DNA of 64,000 bases from Saccopteryx bilineata. Lineage: Eukaryota > Chordata > Mammalia > Chiroptera > Emballonuridae. The stretch lies in the NCBI RefSeq assembly GCF_036850765.1, contig NC_089494.1, positions 4,610,177-4,674,176 on the forward strand, given 5' to 3'. This document shows positions 10,830-23,267 of this stretch, in pieces. Position 1 is the first letter of the stretch. Each line of letters starts with the position of its first letter. The position numbers were made by a program, and so were the translations under genes. A model generated the notes under the pieces. It made no database searches. It had not been told where the DNA came from and saw nothing but the letters and a program-made list of their open reading frames with translations.

Positions 10830-11328
10830 AACGGTATTATTAGCTTACCGTTGGTGGCTTAAACAGCACTCATGGATTGCCCTCTAGTCCCGTGGGTCAG
10901 ACATGTGACAAGGAGCTGACCTGTGTTAAGGCAAAAGTTAAGACGGCAACCACTTCCTTTTTGTGAACTCTGCATAGGATTCCTTTCCTTGTCTTTTCCA
11001 GCTTCTTGGGGCTGCCTGCACTCCTGGGCTTGTGGCCCCTTCCCCCTTCCCCCTTCTACTTCACAGCCAGCAAAGGTGAGTTGAGTTTTTTTTTCAAATC
11101 ACATCACTTTGACCCCCTCCTTTGCCTACTTTTCAGACCTTTTGTGTTCCTATTAATCCCACCCAGATAATCTAGGATAACTTCCCCATTTCAAAGTCAT
11201 CTGATTAATAAACTTAATTCTATCCATTACCTTAATTTTCCTTTGCCATGTAAGATAACATATCGACAGGTTCCAGGGTATAAGAACCCGAACCTCTTTG
11301 GAGAGTGGGGGACGTTATTCTGCCCATA
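10830..11328 (-). mobile_element. MaLR (MLT1-like) solitary LTR
   Basis: In order the plus strand shows the reverse complements of MaLR landmarks: a 'ggtggcttaaaca' end, 'ccagcttcttggggctgcctgca', 'cacccagataatctaggataa', 'cctttgccatgtaagataacat', 'caggttccaggg' and 'attctgcccata'. The element is diverged but nearly full length and has no internal retroviral genes. A related, opposite-strand relic may lie just before it (about 10490-10620). Confidence 0.7.
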
Positions 11329-11474
11329 AAACATTCATACACTCTGCCACTGTCCAACGTACATTTACTGTTGTCGAGTGTAAAGGAAGTTGCGTTTGAA
11401 CTGACGCCTGTCTGTGACTAGAAGCGCTTTCAAAAGAAATATTGGGCTGCCAGTATTAGCCTTAGACCCAACAC

Positions 11475-11515
11475 TCCCTCCCCCACCCCCACCCCCACCC
11501 CCACCCCCATGCCAG
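11475..11515. repeat. (CCCCCA)n simple repeat
   Basis: A short run of CCCCCA units, G-rich on the minus strand. Confidence 0.85.
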
Positions 11516-12374
11516 GTAACCACTGGGATCTGGGAAGTTTTGTGTAACCTGAGAAGTTACCTACCTACCACCACCGTGTTCAGAATCCCTCTACAGGGCC
11601 CCTGGCCCTGACCCAAAGTGATGGACAGCAGGAACACAGGGGAACACTTTCGGTTCTAAAGGCTCCCTCCCTCCTCGGTGCCTTCTGCGTTCACAGGTGT
11701 AGGTCAGCCAGCACTTGTTGGTGAAGGCCAAGGAGTGTTTTCTCCACCTGCGAAGTTCCCAAGATGAGCAGTAGGGCTATTTCGCTCAAGGTCATTTTTT
11801 TTTTTAAAGATTTCCACAGTCATTGACTCTCCTTAAAATGAACTTAATAGACACTATGTAGGTTTTCACCCAGATTTTCAATATTCTGCCAACAATGCAA
11901 AAGATTTCCGTATGAAATCCCCAAGTTTTATTCTTCCGCGTGTCACGAAAAATGAGGGTGTTTTTTTCTTGAAGACGCTTACAGCACTTTAGGAGTCAGG
12001 GAAGGTGAGGCCGGGGTCAAAGTCAGAGGTCAGGAGAGACAGAAGTAAATGAACACGGGACGGGAGACTAGTTTTCATTCCAGTTTCTTGGTGGTGGCCA
12101 TGGGGGCCCTGCCGCCCAACGGTCCCCCTCGGGCCCCTCCCTTCTCCTGAGGGCAGCTGCTCCTCCCCTCCCAGTCTCCCCGACCTTGAAATGCCAGCAA
12201 GGAATTTGCCCCAGACCGTGATGGTTCATAGCACTCACATTACCTCTTTGGAGGGAAGCCCAGAGGCCAAAATTTCCATCGCCACATTTTCTCAAATTAA
12301 GGAGTAATTGTTACAGATGAATTGTATGGGTCATGATTTTTTTTTTTTAATAGGTTGAGTTCAAGTCAATCGTT

Positions 12375-12445
12375 CAATAGGATAAGACAGGATAGGGTAG
12401 GATATGGTAGGGTAGGGTAGGGTAGGATAGGGTAGGATAGGATAC
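12375..12445. repeat. (GGTAG/GGATA)n pentamer repeat
   Basis: Imperfect five-base units of GGGTA and GGATA. It is similar to, but not, the vertebrate telomere hexamer. Confidence 0.9.
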
Positions 12446-12599
12446 CAGGGCCTAGTAGGGGTGAGTCCTGCTTAAGGGGAACAGTTGTTGTCTTGAGTTT
12501 TGTTACTAAGTAAAAGCAGAAAAGGTACTCTTCTCCCAGGACAAGCGTATCCATAGGCAGAAGCCCCGCCCTGCCTTCCCGGGGTCTCTCTGCTCAGCA

Positions 12600-13060
12600 T
12601 AACCATTCTGCAGTTCTCCTGTTGTGTCCGCTACCTGTGGCCGCTACAACACATGCACACAGACTCAGGAGCTTAGAACAACAGCACATCTTCATGGTAC
12701 AGTTCTGGAGGACAGAAGTCCGAGATGGGTCCCACAGCGCTAAAATGAAGGTGTCGGCGGGCGGGGCCGAATTCCTTCTGCAGGTTCTGGAAGGGGATCT
12801 GGCTCCTTGCCCGTCAAGCTTCTTCTGCAGGTCACCCGCGTCCCCGGGCCCCGTGGCCGTCTCCTCCTTTGTGAAAGCCAGCAGCCCAGCGTCTCTGCAC
12901 GGCCCTCTGGTCCTCCTGCCTCCCTCCTGGGGGTCTTCTGAAGACATTGAACCCACCTGGATGGATGCTGTAACCTCCCCATCTCGGGTCCCCCCTGATG
13001 CAATCACATCCGCAAAAACCCCTTCTGCCCCATAAGGTCGCGTTTTCTCAGGGAGCCGGT
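12600..13060 (-). mobile_element. MaLR (MLT1-like) solitary LTR
   Basis: Contains 'aggagcttagaacaacagcacatcttcatggtacagttctggaggacagaagtccgagatggg' in the expected MaLR minus-strand order, followed by 'ggtgtcggcggg..ccttctgcaggttctgg' and later 'gatgcaatcacatc'. Diverged, with no internal proviral region. Confidence 0.65.
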
Positions 13061-13389
13061 CTACTCACTGCCGTCACTTTGAGTTACTTACAAACGCAAA
13101 CAATATTTTGAGTTAGTTGTAACATAATGTGATGGGAAAATGTCTGATTGCTCTTGGTGGCAACGCCTCAGATAGGGCTAAGGCTTCTGTGCTCTCTTGT
13201 TTACAGTCACCCTGGAAGGAGGTAGTAGTCTATTTCCATTGAGAGCTCAGTGAAACTGAAGATGTAAATGTCTTCCTATCCAGGTGCACAAACAATCCTC
13301 CCTCCCTGCCTTTGTATAAGCCGGGAGAGCTGAGGAGATTGGATGCCTGGTCCGGGCAGAGGGTTTGTCTCTCTAAAGCAATTCCTCTT

Positions 13390-13830
13390 TCAAGAATTAC
13401 TTCTTTAAATCATTTTAAAATTGCGTTAATTTTTCATTTTATACAATTTATCATCGTCACCGCTTTTTTTTTCTTTTCATCGTCACCGCTTTGAAGTGTA
13501 CCTTCAGTAGCGTTCAAGTATATCCTCGCTGTTGCGCACTCACAGTCCAGACCCCTTTCCATCCGGCAGAGCTGACACTATGACCCCATTGAAGCCGCAA
13601 TGCCCACCCGCCCTCCCTCCCTCAGGCCTTGGCGGTCACCCTCGCACGTCCTGTCCCTATGAGTGTGTCCACCAGAGGTGCCGCCTGTCCGTGGGACTGG
13701 CTTTTTCCACTTCGCCTGATGTCCTCCACGTGTATCCGCTTTGCAGCATGTGCCGGAGTGTCCTTCCTTTTCAGGCCTGAATGGGATGTCGCGTCTCCTG
13801 GAGACGCTGCTCTCCGTTCTGCGGGGTGCT
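13390..13830 (-). mobile_element. L1 fragment
   Basis: Plus-strand text matches the usual reverse complement of an old L1 3' region: 'tcatcgtcaccgctttgaagtgtaccttcagtagcgttcaagtatat', then 'tgtcctccacgtgtatccg', 'gcagcatgtgccggagtgtccttcctttt' and 'gcctgaatgg'. A short internal duplication of 'catcgtcaccgcttt' flanks a T-run near 13465. Confidence 0.65.
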
Positions 13831-14760
13831 GGTCATCCCTGGGTTACGCACGAGGTCGGCTCCGTGGGTTTATTCCCAAGATGAACTGGGATGTAAGTTG
13901 GAACGGGTCCCTTTACCTCGTCAAGGCAACTTCGATGTCTGTCTTCACATAGTCTCTATTTCTGCCTCTCCACGCCGATCAATACTAGAACCTTTTGGAT
14001 CCAACGGAACGCGTCCCGTTGGTAAGCCAGCGACTGCCCGTGTGTACACACCTGGGATGGGGGGCTGCTGGTCCCAGCACGTCCGCTCTGTGGCGTGTCA
14101 GCGTGCAGCTCGGCCCGGCTGAGGCCAGGTGCGTCCAGACCAGGTGTGCCGAAGCGCAGACTGACGCCAGGGAGAGGCGGTGAGAAGGCTGCGGCCTCAG
14201 AGTGTCACAGAATGGACCCAAGGAAGGGAATCTTGGGGTCCCTTTCACATAGCAAAGAGAAAACCGAGTCTCCACAGATGAAGTCATTTCACCCAACCTG
14301 CACCCTTTGATAGAAAGAGATCCAGGAGCAGAGAACGGAGTCTGAGAAAGCGACCACGTCCTGAACCTGCCCGGGGGTGGCTCTCCCCGTGGTTACGGTA
14401 GGACGACACCAGGCTGCCGGTGTCAGGGAGCCCGGGACGGAGGGTGGTGCAGGCCACCGGGCAGAAATTCCACAGCTCAGTGGTCATGCCCCCACCCCTT
14501 GCCTGGTAGGAACAGTCGCACAACAACTGTTGCCCTAGAATGCAGAGCCAACTGCTGGTACTCCTTGTTTCCATGTGAAGGTAGAAGGCAGAGATGCCTT
14601 CCGATCCGAGCAATCTCCCCTAGTCATCTTCCACACGCGCCGAGAAAACACTGGTTCGTGTTCACGTCAGCTCCCTGGGGCGGGGAATACATCTGTAATT
14701 TGCACACCATCCTTGAAATTTGCAGCCTCTTTTTTTTTTTTTAGAGTGGATGTTGATACA
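13831..14760. other. Single-copy intergenic DNA
   Basis: No gene, RNA or clear mobile element. Some of the sequence just after the L1 piece may be a further decayed L1 extension. Confidence 0.4.
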
Positions 14761-14764
14761 GACA

Positions 14765-15030
14765 CACACGAACATGCCCATGGAGATCACTTCCTCTGGG
14801 TTTCAAGGGCAAAATGCATGATAATTCTGGGTGTGTGAGTTCTTCTCTCGTAAAACAGAAGGTGAATTTGCTTACCCACATTCCGGGAGCTGATGGAAAG
14901 AATGGTTTTCTGCACATAGCTTTGGCTGACGAACAAATTAGACATTGAGAAATCAGATGCAAATGAGGAGTTTACAGACACTTGTGAAATTATATAACCG
15001 TCTCCCAGATCATGTGAAAAACCCAATAAT
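14765..15030. promoter_or_regulatory. Candidate conserved enhancer
   Basis: An AT-rich, non-repetitive block with a perfect octamer ATGCAAAT (14957-14964), an ATGCATGATAATT motif near 14815-14827 and other homeodomain-like sites. It resembles ancient developmental enhancers in texture, but its function is inferred from motifs alone. Confidence 0.4.
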
Positions 15031-16572
15031 GATTTAGAATGGATTTTTTTTTTCCCTTTGGGAAGCAGCCAGAAAGAGAGTTCCTGTAATGCTCACCAAC
15101 TTGATTCATTCTCCTCGCACTTGGCACGCAGTTATGAAGGCATCGTTACACTTGAAGCTTTTTGTTTGTGTCACAGATTATCCGCCACGATATCTTCGAG
15201 AGTTTTGTTAAACTTCAGGACTTTGACTACGTTTGGGGAAACGGTTCCTATGGACGTGCCCTCGGAATGTACACAAAACGACAGCAACCAAAATATTTCT
15301 GTTCTTCAGTGTTCACTGGGTTTCTAAATATAGACGCAGTTTAAATATTTATCAGACTGCCGCCAAATACTTGGCTGGGGCACCTTTCAACCTTATCTCA
15401 TTGAACCTTCCGGAGAGACCTGGCTTGGCAGGTCAGGGAGGTGGTAGTGTGCCCGTGGCGACTGCCAGAAGGGACGCGCCCAGAATTTAAATCACACCCA
15501 GTTTTCTATTTTCTGAGTGGAAGGCATGGTGCCTTCCGTTCTAAGCACAGCAGTCTCCCCTGATTTTACAAACACCCCGGGAGAGTCCATCCGCGGGAGA
15601 GTCCATCCGCGGGATCCCCGGGGACGTTTTTCTGTCATACGAGGGACAAGCGCAGGACAGAACACGATCTAGACCCACGGGCCTGGTGATTGTGCATTTC
15701 CTGTGTCGTCGAAGGGCACCTGTCCTGCCCTAATCTCGCTCTCTCCTGTTCGCACCAGCCACGGCTTTGAGAACTGGTACATCCGTGTTTTCCTTAGAGC
15801 GGCGACCCCACCCACCCAGCCAAACGTGCTGGCTCACAAGGAAAGTGTTTCCGCGTGTGGCCTCGGTCACCGGTCGCGTCGGCCCAGAGCGAGCATGTCT
15901 GCCAGAGGAGGCCCGGCACGTGCCGGGCTCGGCACACGGCACGCAGGCCCACTCCGCAGGGATGCCAGGAACATACAGTCGCCTGCAGAAAAGGAACAGC
16001 AGCCGGCTGCCCAGACTTGCCTCCTCCTTTTCCTTTTCCTAGAACAGAGGTTGTCAAACCCAGCTCCTTGGACCGACCCCTCCCTGCCCCCACCCGAGCT
16101 CCTTGACATAAAATCTCCACGCTTCGCGTAATATTATATCCCTATCAGCTTCACTTGGGGGGAAGTTAAGAAGCAAGAAGCACCGGAAGAGGTCATAAAA
16201 GAATTTCCAGATACTTAAATATTTTCCAGGCCCATCACGACCCCTCTTCATAATCATTCAAGGTTACTATTCACTTGGGGCATTTTTGCTCTGTCCCTCA
16301 CAGCAGAAGACAGAGCAAAGGGGTGATGTGGACAGGGGGGGATTGGGATGAGACCCCCCCCTGCCCCTCTGTCTTCCTTTCTGACACCCCCCTCTGAGTC
16401 TATTTCTCTTCCTACCTGCCCTCCGCCCAGAGTGGAGAAGCACTTATCAGGAGGCTGGGTGGGGGTTGGCACCCTGGAGCCCGCACGCCAACCCCTCCAC
16501 CATGGCCCATTTCTGCATGGCCTGCGAGGTAAGAATTACTTTTACATTTTAAATGGTTTTTTGAAAATGTCA
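15031..16572. other. Intergenic DNA, little recognised
   Basis: Includes a 17-bp duplication near 15580-15613 (units of GGGAGAGTCCATCCGCG) and a segment near 16040-16250 whose ends faintly recall a hAT/Charlie element. A G-run lies near 16337. No coding gene is supported. Confidence 0.4.
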
Positions 16573-16735
16573 GCCCTGGCCAGAGAGCTCGGTTGGTTGG
16601 AGCACCACCCCAAAGCACAAAAGTTGCTGGTTCGATCCCCGGTCAGGGCCCATACAGGAACAGATCAATGATCCTGTCTCTCTCTCTTTCTCTTCCTGTC
16701 CCTCTAAAATCAAGAAAATAAACATTTAAAAAAAC
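16573..16735 (+). mobile_element. Short bat tRNA-derived SINE (VES-like, type D)
   Basis: The head 'gccctggccagagagctcggttggttgg', the B box GGTTCGATCCC and the tail 'cctctaaaatcaagaaaataaa' are typical of the short bat SINEs. Flanks 'aaatg-tttt..gtca' are similar on both sides, a decayed target duplication. Confidence 0.8.
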
Positions 16736-16811
16736 ATTTAAATGTTTTTATAAAGTCAGAAGAAGACTATTTCATAACACTGTGGAAAGTTATAGATAAA
16801 ATTCAATTGTC

Positions 16812-16875
16812 AGCATCAGCATCTAAATAAAGTTTTATTAGAACACACCCATCCACGCTCACTGGCTTGTGTGCC
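16812..16875. mobile_element. Possible hAT-Charlie fragment
   Basis: The phrase 'atctaaataaagttttattagaacacacccatccacgctcactggcttgtgtg' resembles the widely dispersed Charlie-type segment 'aaataaagttttattggaacacagccac'. The rest of the element is not visible. Confidence 0.4.
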
Positions 16876-19564
16876 ACCAGCAGCTGCTTCCCGACTCCAG
16901 AGGTGAGTGTTGCTGATGGAGATCGCATTGACCTGGGAAGCCTCTAATCCTGACTGTCAGGCCCTTTGCAGAGAGTTTGCTGTCTTCTGTGCTGGTGTTA
17001 AAGGATTCTGCCTGGTTGTAGCAGGGTCTCCAGAAGATGTTGCAGTACCAGTGAACCCCTAGTGGTAACAGAATGCAGGTAATCCCTGGAAAGGTCTGGG
17101 GTGAAAGAGAGTCCTTAGTCTGGACTCCTTGTGACCACAGCTGTCCCTGTGGGGGACCTATGAATAGATCAATGAAATAAATACGGAACTTTAACTTTGA
17201 CGCCCATGGGACCGAGTCCTCAGGAATTTTATGACCACGCTCACAAGCACGCACTGACCTTTGGCAGCTCATTTCTGAATTTCATTCATGCTGTTGCATC
17301 CCTCAAGCCTTTGACACAGGTATGTAACCAGGAAGCGGCTTAATGAGCGTCACCGGAAGCTGGACAGAGCTTGGTGGGTGGCCCGGAAGACGGATAATTT
17401 GGCACCCACCCAAAACCAATACTCACTAAATACTTAACGCATGTAGACGCAAAGCAGGGCTGTTCTAGGAGGGCGAAGAAAACATTTGCCCTGCGGATGT
17501 CCCGCGCCAGCCATGGTCTCTACTCTCCGTGGCGGTTCCGCTCCGCCCCAAACCTGCATCGCCTGCTCAGCAAAGCTAATGCTTGGGAAGGGGCGGGAAA
17601 CCACCCTCTTTAGAACCCACTGTGCTGACCGTCCTCGGGCCTCTCACCCCAGCCCGGCTGGGTTCCTTCAGAAACAGAGTCCGAGGTAAGGATCGGCGTG
17701 TCAGGCGTTGATTTGGGAGGTGACCCTGGCACCTCAGAAGGGGAGTCGAGAGGTGAGGTAAGGAAAAGGAGGAGGAAGCTAGTTTAGGCTGGGTGCCTGA
17801 GAAGGGTGCTGCTGTAGGGAACCGGGGTTCGATCCTCCAGGGTCCCCTAGGAGACCTAGGAGACTGCATGGGGTTCACAGCAACACGGCCCTACACACTT
17901 TGGGAGTGAGGCCTTTATTCACCAAATCGTTGGGTAAGGGTGTTCTCTGAGGCGTCGGCTCTCTAATGTGTCACACCTAGCACTCACCTACAGTCAAAGA
18001 ACCCCTCAGGCTCACACAAGTTCACACAGGGAAGATCCCCCCCACCCCGTGCATTTGGGCGGTAAGCCCCGGGGTGTAGGGAAGGGGCACCGGCCATGTC
18101 CCCCCCGCCCCTTCTCTGCTCACCCTGCGGCCCCTGCGAGGCTGCTGGAAACTGTGTGTTCTCCTCCTCGGCTCTCATGTGGGGGTATTTTGTGTCCCTG
18201 ACCATTGGCTGCTCGAGGAGGCCACTCAGTTGTCCGTCCTCTGTCCATCTCCAGGGCTACAGAAAGAGGAAGAGAGTCTCATGGCTGGGCAGAGGGAGGG
18301 GCAGCCACTGTGCCTCAGCCGGGGTAGGGGGTCGGGGGGTCCCTTGGCACAACCACCAACTTCCTGTCACCAGGAATAAATGACTTTCTCTCCTGGTCTT
18401 CCATTTCCTGACTTGAAAACATGTCAGATGGACCGAGAAGGCCTGCAGGTGAACCCCTCTCAGACTTCCGCGTGCACGCAGGTAGCCTGGCGTCTCACTG
18501 CAATGCGGGCAGGTCTCAGGTCAGTCCCCAGCTGCTGTCCTCTTGTCTGCCCGGCACGTGTCGAGTGCCCAGGGTGTCGCGTGCCTGCCCACCGAACATC
18601 TCGTTATTCAGGGTGGTGCAGGAAGGGGGTGGCGGGTCTGACCACTTCCACAGCTGTTTTGGAAACATTTTTGTTGTCGCCTTTCTAACCCTTGCTATAA
18701 ATTTCTGTCTAAGAGGTTTTAGACCATAGCCTTGTGTTAGGAAGCCCACTGTAATTATGAAAACCAAAGCAGTTTCTGGAAGTTTCTTAGAGATGAATGC
18801 AATCCCATTTCTTTTCCCTGGAAAGGTACTTCTCTGGCACTCCAAAGGTCCTGCTTGTTCAATCACCCTGTTCATTACAAACACAGGGTCACTCCCAGGG
18901 CAAAATGTCCTCGATGGGGTGAAGTGGGTGTCCCAGCCAATTCTCTTTCCCCAGACCTGCCGTAGAAGCTCATGGTCCCTGGCTTCTGGCTGCCATTCGG
19001 GCCCTGGGCAGCTCGCCCGCCTCCACTCGCCAGCAGACTGGACCACGGCCTGCCTTGCTCTCGGCCAAACCGCCCTTCCTGGTAGCGATAACCGGCCCAA
19101 TCAATCTTGTGCTTGCGACGCCAGCATGCCAGCCAGACCTGTGCCCGGAAACTCCAGGTGGCTCTTCTTCGTGAGCGTGTGAACAGGGGCTTAGACCTCG
19201 CCTCGAGTCCCCGAGGGTCAGTGGCCGAGGTAGCGGCCGGTCAAGCTCTTCAGGCCGTGATGTCCTCATGGGTGAAACGGAGCCGCTAAAACGCCCACTG
19301 ACCCGGAATGGTGACTGTGTTTCTAGGTATTGACCCCACCTGCAACCTTTTGAGGAATGTCAGTGACTAATTTAATTTACACACAGGCAATTACAACGCG
19401 TAGTGCCCTTTGACATTTGTTCTCAAACTCAGAGGATGTCTGGGTTTTAGGTTAAACAGGCCCTCTGCCATCTTATTTTATGTTTCAGGATATATTTCAG
19501 GATGTATATATATACACACCTCAGCTAAGGTGGGCTTAGCATAGAAAGGGGGCCAGTCAACCCA
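16876..19564. other. Intergenic DNA, no gene supported
   Basis: A 137-residue open frame on the minus strand at 16859-17272 has no recognisable domain and starts within the hAT-like relic. The part from about 18660 to 18900 is AT-rich and could be conserved. A TATATA run lies near 19506. Nothing else could be assigned. Confidence 0.4.
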
Positions 19565-19567
19565 TCA

Positions 19568-19680
19568 GCAAATGTTAATTGAGCTCCTGCTGGTGGGAGG
19601 CATTGAGCTAGAGACTGGCGACATCGCAGTCAATGACACAGAAAAGTCACTTCTCTCCCCGAGCTGTTGGGGTGGACGGA
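19568..19680 (+). mobile_element. L2 LINE 3' fragment
   Basis: The order 'ttaattgagctcctgctggtgggaggcattgagctagagactggcgacatcgcagtcaatgacac' follows the L2 3' end 'ttattgagcacctactatgtgccaggcactgtgctaggcactgggga..cagtgaacaagac'. Confidence 0.6.
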
Positions 19681-19689
19681 GGACACTTT

Positions 19690-21112
19690 CTCACCACTAA
19701 CTAACTCCTTTCAGGGGTGCGTTCCCGTGGACATGCACTGAGGTACACTTCGCGGTGGCTTCCGTGTCTTCGGCCCCCGGATCCGGGACAGATTTCCCCT
19801 TTCCTGTCCCCCTGGGTGATGGGGGTATTTCCCTGTGGCACCTGAACGTCCCTTTGACCTTGCCCTTCAAGGGCTGAAGCTCCAGGGGCAGAAGGAGCTG
19901 GTCAGCTTCGGACAAACGGCAGGTACTTCTCTTGTTTTGAAGAGAGGGAGTCGATGTTTATGGGAGGGAGGGAGGGAGTTGAAAAGCGTTGGATGACAGA
20001 AGTTGATTTTTTGAGGCTCTGTGGGAGGAGATGGGGAGGGGGACGTTCCGTTAAATTTCACTATACGACGTGATTTTTTAAAAACAGTATGGCATTTTTT
20101 TTTCTTTCCATAGAAAAAAATTAGTAACATCTATAGTACTTGCACAAAAAAATTCAGATATGGATATTTTATTTCATACGGAAGGTGCTGAGACCGGGGG
20201 CGGGGGGGGGGGGTGGGCAGCCACAAAGCTCAGGGGTGTCGCCCCAGGCAGAGGTGTGCAGGCAGGGCCCTACTCTCGCCACGCTTGCGGGCCAGCCTCA
20301 CCCATCGGGCCTGTGCTGTGGGCACCATGTGTCTTTCTAAGAAGAACCCCTATGGCCAAAGTGTCGGTCCACGGAGGCCTGTCCGGCGCTGCCCGGCCGG
20401 GACGTAGCAAAGGTCCGACAGAAGACAGAGGGGGCGCGGCCACACTGGCAGGCACACTCTCCGTCTTGCCTTAGGCGGATCAGCCCCTGCCTCTGTGGGA
20501 GGTCTGATCATGATGGTGGGTGGGGGTGGGGCCCGAACCGGGCGGTTTTCAGGAGGACGATGCATTATGGACTAATCTTTGTGACGTTGTTGCCTTTGAG
20601 CTCAGCCTGAGCAGCTGCCCCACCTGTGGTCAAGGTGCTGGAGAGGTCGGGAAGCCACAAGTGCTCTTAGAATTATCTAACTAAGCAAACCCGCCTTCAT
20701 GCTGCTCTCCCCCAGGACCCCGCGGAAGCCGGGAAAGTCTGCCTGGCGCTGGCCTCGGGTCAGCCTGAGGTTCGTCAGGACGGACCCCGAGAGTGGATCC
20801 CGCCCTGAGTGGCAGGTCAGGTCCGGAAGGCAAGAGCCTTGTTCCCGATTCGCTTCAGCTGGGCTCATACTTGGTGACGGCTGTCGGCAGAGACAAGCCC
20901 GCCAGGCTGGGCTCCGGTTCCAGGTCTCACGGTGGAGATCCCGCCTCCCCGACCCGTCTGCTGTGTTGACTTTCCCCCCCAAACCCTGTTAAAGGTGCGG
21001 CGCTCACGTTTCCTTTCCACACAACCGCGCTCCGGCTGGTCTCCAGAGTGGTGGCCGGTGTGGTCCCGGGGCTCAGACGGTCCGGGAGCTTTCCCCGGGG
21101 GGCAAGGCTGCT
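19690..21112. other. Intergenic DNA, no gene supported
   Basis: Holds a (GGGA)n stretch near 19960 and a long G tract near 20196-20211. No coding similarity or complete mobile element was recognised. Confidence 0.4.
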
Positions 21113-21470
21113 GCTAGGGACCGAATTGCGTCCCCCCAACATTCATATGGTGAAGCCCTGCCCCCACAGTATGACTGAGTTGGGAAATGGGGATTTTTGG
21201 AGGTCATCAAAGTTACGTAAGGTCATACGGGTGGGGTCTTACACGGATGGGCCTGGCGCCCTTATAAAAAGAGGGAGTTCTCTCTCTCTTTCTCTCTCGC
21301 TCTCTGCTCTCTGCCCCGAGGACACAGTGGGAAGGTGACTCTCTATGAGCCAGAGCCAGAGCTCTCACCAGAACCCAGTGCTGCTGGCTGATACCCTGGT
21401 CTTGGACTTCCAGGCTCTCTGGAACTCGGGGGGTAAGCTGCATTCCTAAGCCACCCAGTCCGTAGCCCGC
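21113..21470 (+). mobile_element. MLT1-type MaLR solitary LTR
   Basis: Shows the ordered MLT1 landmarks: 'gaattgcgtccccccaacattcatatggtgaagccctgcccccacagtatgac', 'cccttataaaaagagg', a CT-rich run, 'gaggacacagtgggaaggtg', 'ctctcaccagaaccc', 'tcttggacttccaggctct' and 'taagccacccagtc'. One of the best preserved LTRs in the window. No internal viral genes. Confidence 0.8.
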
Positions 21471-21808
21471 GGGTCTCACGAGGTCCACGCTGAGACGGCT
21501 CCTGTCTTTCCAGCGTCGTGGCTTCATCCTCACCCGGTGCTTTCTCCCCAGCAGCTCGCAGGCCCCGAGGACGACCGCCAGCCGGCGGGCGGGAAAGCAC
21601 GGGGGCAGCCAGTCCCCAGCTGTCCGTGTCTCTGGTCTTTTAACTTCTGTCCAGCGTATCTTTAGGAAGTGACATCACAGGAGCACCCACTGTATACCCT
21701 GAAGACAACCGTGGGAGTCATAGCTTTCGGAGTGTGAAACATAAGTACTCGGCAACGTGACACCGGCCGACAGCAGGAACGGCAGCGGTGGACTCGCTGA
21801 GCCCCAGG
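21471..21808. other. Short intergenic stretch between LTR and minisatellite
   Basis: A GC-rich part near 21530-21610 is followed by ordinary sequence. No gene seen. Confidence 0.4.
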
Positions 21809-21811
21809 GCC

Positions 21812-22185
21812 GGGGGCGGGGCATCCCAACTCTACCCAGGAGGGCTGGGGGGGATCCCAACTCCACCCAGGAGGGCCGGGGGGGCATCCCAACTCTACCC
21901 AGGAGGGCTGGGGGGGGCATCCCAACTCTACCCAGGAGGGCTGGGGGGGATCCCAACTCTACCCAGGAGGGCTGGGGGGGGCATCCCAACTCTACCCAGG
22001 AGGGCTGGGGGGGGATCCCAACTCTACCCAGGAGGGCTGGGGGGGCATCCCAACTCTACCCAGGAGGGCTGGGGGGGATCCCAACTCTACCCAGGAGGGC
22101 TGGGGGGGGCATCCCAACTCTACCCAGGAGGGCTGGGGGGGATCCCAACTCTACCCAGGAGGGCTGGGGGGGATCCCAACTCTAG
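21812..22185. repeat. ~32-bp G-rich minisatellite, 12 copies
   Basis: Tandem units of the form GGG-G(C)ATCCCAACTCTACCCAGGAGGGCTG, 31 to 33 bases long. Length differences come from the G run (six to eight G) and from a GCATCC/GATCC alternation. The last copy is cut short. The plus strand is strongly G-rich at each unit junction. Confidence 0.95.
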
Positions 22186-22195
22186 GGCTGGCAGG

Positions 22196-23256
22196 GATGT
22201 GGAAAACACAGTTCTCTAACCTGTGCCTTAAAAAGGCAAAATGCAACATTTTGTGTACGTTCTCATTCAAAAACGAGAAAAAAAATGTATCCATGTGAAG
22301 GGAGAGGGTAGAAAAAACAAGAAGCCATGATTTCATGGGTTAAAGTGGTGGGATGTGAGGGAATTTGAAAAATGAGAACATTTTCCCTCATCCTTGGAGT
22401 TCCATTGTTTCTACCGAGGACAAAACAAGGCTTGTCCTTGCCACTCAGTGACCTTGGCAGCGCCAGCCCGGGGGTCTGCCCCACGCTGAGTGTCCCGGCC
22501 CACGAGTGGCCTGCCGTGCCCTGGGCCCAGGGGGCTGTCCTTTACAACAGAAGAAAACAGGCAGTTGTCACAGGAACCGGCCCTCCACAGCAGGGTGACC
22601 GTCCCCACAGGCCCCGGCCGTCCGCCACGCTCCTCTCCGAGAGCCTCACACCTGAGCTCACCTCTGGTTAACAGGGAAACCTGCGTGAAGCCCCACGCCC
22701 AGACCAGCCGCAGTCTTCCACTGGCCGGCTGTCTCTCTCCGCGGGGGTCACGTGGTTGGTTCTCGATGACCACATTCCCTGGAACCAGATCCTCCTCTGA
22801 GTCAGAGCGGGAGGCTCTCGCCAAGTGTCCGGTGGCCGGTGGCTGGCGTTAGGTGATACCCGGCCTGGCGTCCTGACATCGAGCTCTCGGGAGCGGGTGG
22901 TTTTGGCTTTCCCCACCCTGCTTTCAGCGGGTGCGGGCGCTTTCTTCTCAGAGCCTCGAAGCTCATCCTGGTCCCTTTGTCCGCCTCCCTGGGCGCGGAC
23001 TGCGCTCTGGAATTAAAGTTAGGGAGGAGGCGATGACCATATTTTCCATTTCTACAGCACTTTTTAAAATCAATTTTTGAAGCTATTTCCTCTCTAATAG
23101 AAACGAAGGAATGCATCTGCGAGGAACAAACAGCACAGAGCGGTCTGAGGAGAAAAGTAAATCCACGCTCCGCCCACCAGTTGGGAGGGATTACTAACCG
23201 CCCAGCGGAGGCTGTGTCTACGCATGTTTGCATATGTACGAAACCAACATGTGTAC
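22196..23256. other. Intergenic DNA, no gene supported
   Basis: A moderately AT-rich start and a GC-rich middle (22440-22900). No family match for any open frame. Confidence 0.4.
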
Positions 23257-23267
23257 ACTCTATGTCT

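Noticed and set aside
12375..12445. Interstitial telomere repeat
   Set aside because: The units are five-base GGGTA/GGATA, not TTAGGG.
16859..17272. 137-codon minus-strand frame considered as a processed pseudogene
   Set aside because: No parent gene is recognised and there is no poly-A tail or target duplication. It partly overlaps a hAT-like relic.
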